Source of the DNA: an uncultured Christensenella sp.
GTDB lineage: Bacteria; Bacillota; Clostridia; Christensenellales; Borkfalkiaceae
DNA length: 13,784 nucleotides
Direction of reading: 5' to 3'
NCBI GenBank assembly: GCA_910585235.1
Contig: CAJUCM010000021.1
Span: forward strand, 1-13,784
The notes under the pieces are model-generated. The model worked only from the letters and a program-made list of their open reading frames with translations, was not told where the DNA came from and did no database searches. Numbering within the stretch: position 1 is the first letter of the stretch; every line of letters begins with the position of its first letter. Below are positions 1 to 7,834 of the stretch, in pieces. Position numbers and translations under genes: made by a program.

Positions 1-1341
1 GGAACGCCGCACGATTTTATGTATCTTGTAGACGCGTTCCATAAAGCGGGGATCGGGGTCATTATCGACTGGGTGCCCGCGCATTTCCCCAAGGATGCGC
101 ACGGGCTTTACGAGTTTGACGGACAGCCTCTCTACGAGAGCAGTCAGTGGGACAGAATGGAGCATAAGAGCTGGGGGACGCGCCGTTTCGATTACGGAAG
201 AAACGAGATCGTCTCTTTCCTGATTTCGGGAGCGTGCTACTTCTTTGATAAATACCATGTAGACGGGCTCAGAGTGGATGCAGTCGCTTCGATGCTCTAT
301 CTCGACTACGATAAGCGCGAAGGAGAGTGGGTTCCGAACATCTACGGCGAAAATAAAAACCTTGAAGCGATCGCCTTTTTAAGAAAACTGAATGAGGCGG
401 TGTTCCGCCGTTTTCCGAACAGTCTTATGATCGCGGAAGAATCCACCGCATGGGGTCTTGTTACAAAACCGGGAAACGTAGGCGGTCTCGGATTCAACTA
501 TAAATGGAATATGGGTTGGATGAACGATATGCTTTCGTACGTTTCGCTCAACCCGTTTTTCCGCATGAATAACCATAATAACCTTACGTTTTCCATGATG
601 TACGCGTTTTCGGAAAATTTTGTGTTGCCGATCTCCCACGACGAAGTCGTACATGGAAAATGCTCGCTCATCAATAAAATGCCGGGAACGTATGAGGAGA
701 AGTTTGCGGGTGTGAGATGTTTCCTTGGCTACATGATGGCTCATCCCGGCAAAAAACTCAATTTTATGGGATACGAATTCGGGCAGTTCAAGGAATGGGA
801 TTATCATGAAGGCTTGGAATTTTTCCTGCGCGATACCTATGAAAAACACGGCAAACTTTCCGTCATGGTTCGTGAATTAAACGAATATTATAAATCTACG
901 GCTTGTTTTTATGAAATCGAAGACTCTTGGGACGGATTTGAATGGCTCGCCGCCGACGACAGAGATCGCAATATCGTGTCCTTTATCCGTCGGGACAAGA
1001 AGGGAAAGGAAGTCATTGTACTTGTCAGTTTCTCAGGGGCGGACGCAAAGGATTATCTGCTCGGCGTGAACAAAAAAGGTAAATATAAAATCGTATTCGA
1101 TACCGACGACGTCAAGTACGGCGGAGAAGGGAAAATCCGTAAAAAGACACTTTCGGCGGTTGCGCGTCCGAGCCACGGAAAACAGTATTCCATTCCGATC
1201 GATATGCCGGCAATGACTTGTCTTTATCTTGTACGCGAAGAAGAGCCTGCAAAGTCGGGCGCAAAGAGCGCCGCGCCGAAAAGTACGGCGGGAAAGAAAA
1301 CAGAATCAAAAACCGTAGCGAAGGGAAAACTCGCTGAATAA
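1..1341 (+). CDS. glgB: 1,4-alpha-glucan branching enzyme, 5'-truncated by window edge
   Basis: The reading frame is open from the first base, so the gene starts upstream; 446 C-terminal residues are present and roughly the N-terminal 200-300 of a usual GlgB are missing. GlgB transfers alpha-1,4-glucan segments to alpha-1,6 branch points in glycogen. GH13 signatures seen: DWVPAHFPKD after GIGVII; DGLRVDAVASMLYLDY with the nucleophile Asp at fragment residue 93; IAEESTAW with the acid/base Glu at about residue 146; ISHDEVVHGK with the transition-state Asp; and the GYEFGQFKEW loop. The motif after AEEST is AWG rather than the more usual AWP. The C-terminal all-beta domain ends near TCLYLVREEE, followed by a tail of about 34 residues (1237-1338) rich in Lys, Ala, Ser and Thr, which is not part of the enzyme fold. 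glgC starts 34 bp downstream. The identification is secure; the role of the tail is unknown. Confidence 0.97.
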   Translation, partial: GTPHDFMYLVDAFHKAGIGVIIDWVPAHFPKDAHGLYEFDGQPLYESSQWDRMEHKSWGTRRFDYGRNEIVSFLISGACYFFDKYHVDGLRVDAVASMLYLDYDKREGEWVPNIYGENKNLEAIAFLRKLNEAVFRRFPNSLMIAEESTAWGLVTKPGNVGGLGFNYKWNMGWMNDMLSYVSLNPFFRMNNHNNLTFSMMYAFSENFVLPISHDEVVHGKCSLINKMPGTYEEKFAGVRCFLGYMMAHPGKKLNFMGYEFGQFKEWDYHEGLEFFLRDTYEKHGKLSVMVRELNEYYKSTACFYEIEDSWDGFEWLAADDRDRNIVSFIRRDKKGKEVIVLVSFSGADAKDYLLGVNKKGKYKIVFDTDDVKYGGEGKIRKKTLSAVARPSHGKQYSIPIDMPAMTCLYLVREEEPAKSGAKSAAPKSTAGKKTESKTVAKGKLAE

Positions 1342-1375
1342 TAGATATGGTAAACGGTTAGGGGGTAAATTTAAT

Positions 1376-2575
1376 ATGGTAGCAAGAAAGAAAGAATGCG
1401 TCGCAATGTTGCTTGCGGGCGGGCAGGGGAGCAGACTCTACGCGCTCACGAACAATATTGCAAAGCCCGCGGTTGCGTTTGGCGCAAAGTACAGAATTAT
1501 TGACTTTCCGCTTTCAAACTGCATCAATTCGGGAATCGACACCGTCGGAGTTCTGACGCAGTATGAGCCGCTGGAACTCAACGAATATATCGGGAACGGA
1601 CAGCCGTGGGATCTTGACCGCGCATTCGGCGGCGTGCATATTCTTTCGCCGTATCAGGCAAAGAAAAAATCTTCCTGGTTTGAAGGCACGGCAAACGCGA
1701 TCTATCAGAATATGAACTTTATGCAGAAGTATAATCCCGATTATGTCGTCATTCTTTCGGGTGACCACATTTATAAAATGGATTATTCCAAGATGCTGCG
1801 CGCGCACAAAGAGACGGGTGCGGATTGTACGATCGCTGCAATCGAAGTTCCGATGAAAGAGGCGTCCCGTTTCGGAATTCTCAATACGAATCCCGACGGC
1901 TCCATTTATCAGTTTGAAGAGAAACCCAAAGAACCCAAGAGCAATCTTGCGTCAATGGGTATCTACATCTTTACGGCGCAAAAGCTCTTCAAATATCTGA
2001 AAGAAGATGAGGAGAATCAAAATTCCAGCAAGGACTTCGGCAAGGACATTCTTCCGACCATGTTGAATGCGGGAGAAAAAATGTTTTCGTACCGCTTCAA
2101 AGGCTACTGGAAAGACGTCGGAACGATTTCTTCCCTTTGGGAGTCGAATATGGATCTACTCGGCGAAAATCCCGCCTTTGACGTCGGCGATTCTGATTGG
2201 AAGATCCATTCCCGCAATCCTTTGGCGCCTCCCGAATATATCGGGGACAAAGCGACCGTTCATAATTCCATGATTGCGCTCGGTTGCGAAATCGACGGAA
2301 CGGTGGAACATTCCGTTCTGGCGGCAGGCGTCATCGTCGAAGAAGGGGCGGTTGTCAAGGACAGCGTCATCATGTCGGACACCGTCATTAAAAAGGGTGC
2401 GAGAGTCGTCTATTCCATTATCGACGAGAATTGTACGATCGAAGAAAATGCTCTTGTCGGACAGGAGAAAAAAGAAAGCGCCGGGATCGCCGTTCTCGGA
2501 AGAGGCGTTAAAATCATGAAAGGCGTATCTGTCCCCGGCGGAAAAATACTTGACAAGGACTATAAGGGGGAGTAA
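1376..2575 (+). CDS. glgC: Glucose-1-phosphate adenylyltransferase, catalytic subunit
   Basis: This 399-aa protein makes ADP-glucose from ATP and glucose-1-phosphate, the committed step of bacterial glycogen synthesis. The N-terminal nucleotidyltransferase domain has GGQGSRL (residues 15-21), AKPAVAFGAKYRIIDF, the GTANAIYQN substrate loop, SGDHIYKMDY (128-137, metal-binding Asp130) and FEEKPK (180-185, the sugar-phosphate-binding Lys region), then YWKDVGTISSLWE. Residues from about 290 onward show hexapeptide-like repeats typical of the C-terminal left-handed beta-helix. Length is normal for the family. The start ATG has a good Shine-Dalgarno (AGGGGG, about 8 nt upstream). The 3' end carries the ribosome binding site of glgD, which starts 4 bp after the stop. 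Complete catalytic motifs contrast with GlgD next door, which fits the Firmicutes pattern of a catalytic GlgC plus a degenerate partner. Confidence 0.97.
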   Translation: MVARKKECVAMLLAGGQGSRLYALTNNIAKPAVAFGAKYRIIDFPLSNCINSGIDTVGVLTQYEPLELNEYIGNGQPWDLDRAFGGVHILSPYQAKKKSSWFEGTANAIYQNMNFMQKYNPDYVVILSGDHIYKMDYSKMLRAHKETGADCTIAAIEVPMKEASRFGILNTNPDGSIYQFEEKPKEPKSNLASMGIYIFTAQKLFKYLKEDEENQNSSKDFGKDILPTMLNAGEKMFSYRFKGYWKDVGTISSLWESNMDLLGENPAFDVGDSDWKIHSRNPLAPPEYIGDKATVHNSMIALGCEIDGTVEHSVLAAGVIVEEGAVVKDSVIMSDTVIKKGARVVYSIIDENCTIEENALVGQEKKESAGIAVLGRGVKIMKGVSVPGGKILDKDYKGE

Positions 2576-2579
2576 TATC

Positions 2580-3692
2580 ATGGCAAATTCTGCAGTAGGC
2601 GTTATTTTTTCAAATATTCACGACGAGAATATTCCGGAGCTTTCCCGCCACAGAACGATGGCGTCCGTTCCGTTCGGCGGCAGATACCGTCTGATCGATT
2701 TTGCTCTTTCCAATATGGTAAATTCGGGAATCGATACCGTCGGGATCGTAACAAAGTATAATTATCAATCATTGATCGATCATCTCGGAAGCGGAAAGGA
2801 TTGGGATCTTGCAAGAAAAGACGGCGGCATCATTCTTCTTCCGCCGTATTCGGACGAGACGGACGCGCCCTATACGAACCGCCTGGAAGCATTAAAAGGG
2901 ATTACGGGCTTCCCTAACCACAGAAATGAGGAATACGTGATCATTTCCGATTGCGATGCGATCGTTCACATTGATTTTTCCGCAGTTCTCCGCTATCATG
3001 AAGAGAAAAAAGCGGATATTACGATGATCTATCACGAGGAGACGGAAAAAGTCGATTCGTCCTATTTTATAACGCTCGATCCCGACCAAACGGGGCGCGT
3101 CCGTTCCGTAAAAATCAATCCCGCCCACGGCGGAAAGGAAAATCTCTATATCAACGTTATGGTCATGTCGCGGAAGTTCCTGCTCAACATGATTGCCGAC
3201 GCAATGATGATGGGGCTTACGAGTTTCGGACGGGATATTCTGACAAAGCAGGTCGATACATTAAAAATTTACGGATATAAGTTTGAAGGTTACTATGCCG
3301 GCGTCAATTCTTTGCAGAAGTATTACAAACACAGCATGGAATTGCTCGATCAAGACGTCCGCAAAGAGCTCTTCGGCGCGCGCGATATTTACACGAAAGT
3401 ACGCGATTCCGCTCCTTCCAAATACAGCGAGAACGCCGTCGTGAAAAACTCTCTGATTTCGGACGGCTGTCTCATTGACGGAACGGTGGAAAATTCGATC
3501 CTTTTCCGCGGCGTGAAAGTCGGAAAGGGGAGCGTTATAAAAAATTCCATCGTCATGCAGGATACGGTAATCGGCGAGAATGTGGAACTGAATTGTGTGA
3601 TAACCGATAAAAACGTCGTGATCCGCGACAGACGGCATCTGTCCGGTTGCGAAGAACTTCCGTATTTTATTGCGAAAGGAAGAATGATCTGA
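2580..3692 (+). CDS. glgD: GlgD, non-catalytic ADP-glucose pyrophosphorylase subunit
   Basis: This 370-aa paralogue of GlgC has the same fold (RYRLIDFALSNMVNSGID, SDCDAIVHIDF, YYAGVNSLQKYYKHSMELL, then hexapeptide-like repeats). The GGQGSRL ATP-binding loop is absent and replaced by a SNIHDENIPELS region. The metal-site motif is SDCDAIVHIDF instead of SGDHIYKMDY, and no FEEKPK motif is present. In characterised Firmicutes, GlgD pairs with GlgC and raises its activity without being catalytic itself; that role is inferred here from the missing residues and the adjacency. The start at ATG 2580 is chosen over an upstream in-frame ATG at 2550 because the latter lies inside glgC, whereas 2580 has GGGGGAG about 7 nt upstream and gives the usual GlgD N-terminus. 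Start-stop spacing of 4 bp from glgC suggests coupled translation of the two subunits. Confidence 0.95.
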   Translation: MANSAVGVIFSNIHDENIPELSRHRTMASVPFGGRYRLIDFALSNMVNSGIDTVGIVTKYNYQSLIDHLGSGKDWDLARKDGGIILLPPYSDETDAPYTNRLEALKGITGFPNHRNEEYVIISDCDAIVHIDFSAVLRYHEEKKADITMIYHEETEKVDSSYFITLDPDQTGRVRSVKINPAHGGKENLYINVMVMSRKFLLNMIADAMMMGLTSFGRDILTKQVDTLKIYGYKFEGYYAGVNSLQKYYKHSMELLDQDVRKELFGARDIYTKVRDSAPSKYSENAVVKNSLISDGCLIDGTVENSILFRGVKVGKGSVIKNSIVMQDTVIGENVELNCVITDKNVVIRDRRHLSGCEELPYFIAKGRMI

Positions 3693-3715
3693 ATACAGAA
3701 ATCATAGGGGGAATT

Positions 3716-5362
3716 ATGGCAACTACTAAAAAATCCGGAAATACTACAATGCAGAACAAAACAGCGGAAGTCAAAAAATCCGCACTGAAAACGACGCGGA
3801 AAACAGCGCCCGCAAAACCCGCGGTAAAGAAAGTTCCGCAGGCGGAGACCGAAGAAAAAAATATTCCGTTTGAGGAAGTCGTTCCGATCGTCAAGACCGA
3901 GTCAAAGCCCGCCGAAGAGTGCGAATTGAAAGTCACGCCCAAGAGAAAAATTCTCTTCGTCGCTTCCGAAGCGGCGCCGTTTATTGCAACCGGAGGGCTT
4001 GCGGAAGTGGTCGGTTCGCTCTCCAAATCGCTTGCGAAAGACGACAATTACGACGTACGCGTCATTATTCCGCTCTATCAGGACATCAAAAAGGAGTTCA
4101 GAAAGGAATTCCGTTTTATCGGAAATATCTTTATTCCGCTTTCCTGGCGCAATCAGTATTGCGGGATCTTTGAATATATTTCCAACAACGTGACGTTCTA
4201 TTTCGTGGATAACGAGTATTATTTCAAGCGTCCCGGCTGTTACGGTTACTACGACGACGGCGAGCGTTTTGCGTTTTTCTGCCGCGGAGTTATGGAAATT
4301 CTTTCGTTCCTCAATTTCTATCCGGACGTTATGCACTGCCATGACTGGCAGGCGGCGCTCGCGGCGATCTATCTGAAAACCATCTATTGTTTCCGTCCCG
4401 AATATCAGTTTATCCGCTCGGTGTTCACGATCCATAATATCGAATATCAGGGGCAGTATTCGCTCGATATTCTGGAAGATTTGTTCGGCATTTCAAATAA
4501 TTTCAGATACCTCGTTGAATACGACCGTTGCATCAACCTTATGAAAGGGGCGATCGAATGCAGTGAGCGCTTTTCTACGGTGAGTCCGACATACGCGGGA
4601 GAAATCAAAAATCCCTATTACTCGCACGGGCTTGATAAAATCGTCCGCCGCAACGAATTCAAACTTTGCGGCATTCTCAACGGAATCGATCCCGATTACT
4701 ATAATCCCGCAACGGATAAAGCGTTGTTTGCGAATTATTCTGCGGAGAAACCCGCTAATAAAGCGATCTGCAAGGAAGAACTGCAAAAGATGCTCAATCT
4801 TCCCGTCAAGCCTCAAACGCCGGTGATTGCCATGATTTCCCGCCTTGTAGCGCATAAGGGACTCGATTTGGTGCGCGAGGTCATCGAGCAGGTTCTCCGT
4901 CAGGACGTGCAGTTCGTAATACTCGGAACGGGGGATTCGGCTTACGAAAATTATTTTGCCGATCTTGCGCGCCGTTATACGGGCAAGGTCGTATCTATCA
5001 TGCAATTCAATCCCGATCTCTCCCGGAAGATTTATTCCGGTGCGGATCTTTTCCTGATGCCGAGCAAGAGCGAGCCTTGCGGGCTTTCGCAGATGATCGC
5101 TTCCCGTTACGGCACCGTCGCGATCGTGAGAGAGACGGGCGGATTGCGCGACAGTATTTCGCCCTACGGCGCAGGAGGAAACGGATTTACCTTCCGCGAT
5201 TATAACGCCTATGATATGCTTTATGTGATCAACGAAGCGATCGGCGTGTATCACAACGAGCCGGAATGGCAAAAATTAGTGCAGCGCGCCATGACTACCG
5301 ATTTTACATGGGAAAAATCTGCAAAAGATTATCTTAATTTATATAACAGCATGTTTCAGTAA
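3716..5362 (+). CDS. glgA: Glycogen synthase with low-complexity N-terminal extension
   Basis: This 548-aa GT5 glycogen/starch synthase transfers glucose from ADP-glucose to the non-reducing end of glucan. The GT-B fold begins at about residue 76 (KRKILFVASEAAPF). HCHDWQAALAAIYLK, the nucleotide-binding SKSEPCGLSQ (Glu453) and ETGGLRDSI are all present. The start at ATG 3716 follows AGGGGG by 5 nt; the longer frame from 3647 lies within glgD and is rejected. Two oddities stand out. About 75 residues precede the enzyme fold: first Lys/Thr/Ala/Pro-rich and basic, then acidic. Also, the usual KTGGL substrate motif reads ATGGL (Ala91), so the Lys that E. coli GlgA uses (Lys15) is missing; an Ala/Ser variant at this position also occurs in other clostridial-type synthases to my knowledge. 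It lies 23 bp after glgD and 26 bp before glgP. Confidence 0.96.
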   Translation: MATTKKSGNTTMQNKTAEVKKSALKTTRKTAPAKPAVKKVPQAETEEKNIPFEEVVPIVKTESKPAEECELKVTPKRKILFVASEAAPFIATGGLAEVVGSLSKSLAKDDNYDVRVIIPLYQDIKKEFRKEFRFIGNIFIPLSWRNQYCGIFEYISNNVTFYFVDNEYYFKRPGCYGYYDDGERFAFFCRGVMEILSFLNFYPDVMHCHDWQAALAAIYLKTIYCFRPEYQFIRSVFTIHNIEYQGQYSLDILEDLFGISNNFRYLVEYDRCINLMKGAIECSERFSTVSPTYAGEIKNPYYSHGLDKIVRRNEFKLCGILNGIDPDYYNPATDKALFANYSAEKPANKAICKEELQKMLNLPVKPQTPVIAMISRLVAHKGLDLVREVIEQVLRQDVQFVILGTGDSAYENYFADLARRYTGKVVSIMQFNPDLSRKIYSGADLFLMPSKSEPCGLSQMIASRYGTVAIVRETGGLRDSISPYGAGGNGFTFRDYNAYDMLYVINEAIGVYHNEPEWQKLVQRAMTTDFTWEKSAKDYLNLYNSMFQ

Positions 5363-5388
5363 AAGTCTTTTAGGAGTTATCATATAGA

Positions 5389-7818
5389 ATGGAAAAACTA
5401 ACCGAACAGGAAGCACAGGAACTGATCGCCGGAAAGCTGACCCGCTATTTCGGCGTCAGTCCCAGAGAAGCGACAAAAGAGCAGATATATAAAGCCGTCG
5501 CCATGAGCATTAAAGATATTTTGCTTGAAAAGCGTCAGCAATTTTATCTGAAAACCAAGAGGGCTAAGGCGAAGCGCGTATATTATCTTTGCATGGAGTT
5601 TCTCATGGGCAGATCGCTGAAAAACAGCATCTACAACCTTGGGATCGGGAATGCGATTCAGGGCGCCTTGAAGAAATTCAAAGTCACGCTTGATGATTTG
5701 TACGAGCAGGAGCCGGATGCGGGTCTCGGAAACGGGGGACTCGGTCGTCTTGCCGCATGCTTTTTGGACGGACTTGCAACGCAGGGGTATCCCGCAATGG
5801 GATTTTCGATCCTTTATCAATACGGTCTGTTTAAGCAGAAAATCGTAGATGGATGGCAAATCGAGTTGCCGGACGTCTGGTTGCCCGGCGGCGACGTTTG
5901 GCTGACGCAACGCACCGATAGGCAGTTTATCGTACGCTTCGACGGCGAGATCGAGGAGAAGTGGACGGATCACGGTATGGAAATTATCTATCATAACGCA
6001 AAGGAGATCGAGGCGACGGCGTATGATATGATGGTTTCGGGTGCGGATTCCGAGGCGGTGAGCGTACTTAGGTTGTGGCGCTCCCGTGCCGTACAGAACT
6101 TCGACATGAAACTCTTTTCGCAGGGCAATTATGACGAGGCAATGCGGGATGATTCAAATGCGCAACTGATTTCCAAAGTGCTTTATCCGTCCGATAATCA
6201 CTCGGAGGGGAAGTCGTTGCGTCTGAAACAGCAGTATTTTCTTGTTTCCGCATCGTTGCAGTGCATTGTTTCCGATCATAAGCGCCGCTACGGTTCTTTA
6301 TCGCTATTGCCCGATATGGCGGCGATCCATATCAACGATACGCATCCCGCGCTTGCGGTTCCCGAACTGATGCGTATTCTGATCGATGAAAACTTTTTTG
6401 ACTGGGATACTGCATGGAATATTACGACGGCGACTTGCGCTTATACGAACCATACGGTCCTTGCGGAAGCGCTTGAAACCTGGGCGGAGGACTTGGTTTC
6501 GCGCAGACTGCCCCGCATTCACTCGATTCTCAAAGAAATCAATCGCCGTTTCTGCGACGATCTTTGGAAAAAGTATCCCGGCGATTGGAACAAAATTTCC
6601 AGAATGTCCATTCTCTCGCACAACACCGTGCGTATGGCGAATCTCAGCGTTGTGGGAAGTCACAGCGTAAACGGCGTCTCCGCGCTTCACAGCGACATTA
6701 TCAAAAAGAGCGTTTTCAGGGATTTTTACGAATATACGCCTGAAAAATTCACGAACGTAACAAACGGCATTGCACACCGCAGGTGGCTCAATCAATCGAA
6801 TCCGGAGCTTTGCGCGCTCCTGAACGACTGCATCGGAGACGGCTATGCAAAGGATGCCGCCAAGTTAAACGAATTCAAAAAGTTTGCAAACGATGGCAGC
6901 GTTCTGAAACGCCTTGACGAAATCAAGAAAATAAAAAAGAAACAGTTTGCGGACTATGCCAAGAGACATCAGGGCATTGAAATCGATCCGAATACCGTAT
7001 TTGACGTGCAGGCAAAGAGAATGCACGAATATAAACGTCAGCTTCTGAATGTTCTGCACATTATATCTGATTATATTGCGCTCCGCGATAATCCTGATTT
7101 GGATCTTTTGCCTAAGACCTATATCTTCGGCGCAAAAGCAGCCGCAGGGTACGATATGGCAAAGCAGATCATGCGGTTGATCTGTTATCTTTCGGAGGAC
7201 ATCAATAAAAATCCGAAAATCAAAGAAAAGTTGAACGTAGTATATATGGAAAACTATAATGTTTCCATGTCCGAAAAACTCATGCCTGCAAGCGAAATTT
7301 CCGAACAGATTTCTCTTGCGGGAAAGGAAGCAAGCGGAACGGGAAATATGAAGTTTATGATCAACGGCGCTTTAACTGTCGGAACGTTGGACGGCGCAAA
7401 CGTTGAAATGGCAGAACTTGCGGGCAATGACAACATTTTTATCTTCGGTCTGAAAGCGGACGAAGTGACCGATATCTGGAACAAAGGCTACAATTCCAGT
7501 GCCTATTACAATCAGGATACTAATATGAGAAAAGTGATCGAGGCGCTGATTGTCGGATTTAACGGAACTTCGTTCGGCGACATCGCCAATTATCTGCTCC
7601 GCGCAACGCCCGTAGCCGATCCGTATATGTGCCTTGCAGACTATGAATCCTATTGTCAGACGCAAACAGCGGTTTCCGATCTTTACCGAAACAATAAAAA
7701 AGAGTGGAATACGAAGTCGGTATATAATATCGCGGCGGCAGGGCATTTCTCGGCTGACAGAAGTATCAGGGAATACGCCAAAAATATCTGGCATTTGAAA
7801 CAGCTCGAAAGTAAATAA
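5389..7818 (+). CDS. glgP: Glycogen/maltodextrin phosphorylase
   Basis: This 809-aa GT35 phosphorylase releases glucose-1-phosphate from outer alpha-1,4 chains using pyridoxal phosphate. Seen in order: YYLCMEFLMGRSL near residue 65; EPDAGLGNGGLGRLAACFLD; INDTHPALAVPELMRIL; VFDVQAKRMHEYKRQLLN; and the PLP site EASGTGNMKFMINGALTVGTLDGANVEM, with the Schiff-base Lys at residue 655. Length and ends are normal, with no frameshift. A ribosome binding site (AGGAG) is present but spaced a rather long 12-13 nt from the ATG. It is the degradative partner of the four biosynthetic genes upstream, so the operon covers both synthesis and mobilisation of storage glucan. No allosteric-site conclusions can be drawn from sequence alone. 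Confidence 0.97.
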   Translation: MEKLTEQEAQELIAGKLTRYFGVSPREATKEQIYKAVAMSIKDILLEKRQQFYLKTKRAKAKRVYYLCMEFLMGRSLKNSIYNLGIGNAIQGALKKFKVTLDDLYEQEPDAGLGNGGLGRLAACFLDGLATQGYPAMGFSILYQYGLFKQKIVDGWQIELPDVWLPGGDVWLTQRTDRQFIVRFDGEIEEKWTDHGMEIIYHNAKEIEATAYDMMVSGADSEAVSVLRLWRSRAVQNFDMKLFSQGNYDEAMRDDSNAQLISKVLYPSDNHSEGKSLRLKQQYFLVSASLQCIVSDHKRRYGSLSLLPDMAAIHINDTHPALAVPELMRILIDENFFDWDTAWNITTATCAYTNHTVLAEALETWAEDLVSRRLPRIHSILKEINRRFCDDLWKKYPGDWNKISRMSILSHNTVRMANLSVVGSHSVNGVSALHSDIIKKSVFRDFYEYTPEKFTNVTNGIAHRRWLNQSNPELCALLNDCIGDGYAKDAAKLNEFKKFANDGSVLKRLDEIKKIKKKQFADYAKRHQGIEIDPNTVFDVQAKRMHEYKRQLLNVLHIISDYIALRDNPDLDLLPKTYIFGAKAAAGYDMAKQIMRLICYLSEDINKNPKIKEKLNVVYMENYNVSMSEKLMPASEISEQISLAGKEASGTGNMKFMINGALTVGTLDGANVEMAELAGNDNIFIFGLKADEVTDIWNKGYNSSAYYNQDTNMRKVIEALIVGFNGTSFGDIANYLLRATPVADPYMCLADYESYCQTQTAVSDLYRNNKKEWNTKSVYNIAAAGHFSADRSIREYAKNIWHLKQLESK

Positions 7819-7834
7819 GCTCTGAAAAACAAGT

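Noticed and set aside
379..849. Long - strand ORFs opposite the glg genes (here and at 1514-1807, 3902-4435, 4493-5272, 7931-8581)
   Set aside because: They are antisense frames of strongly conserved enzymes, without ribosome binding sites or recognisable domains.
4631..4637. Second CTTGATA sequence as an alternative origin
   Set aside because: It lies within glgA coding sequence with no flanking hairpin; such a 7-mer is expected about once or twice by chance in both strands of the window.
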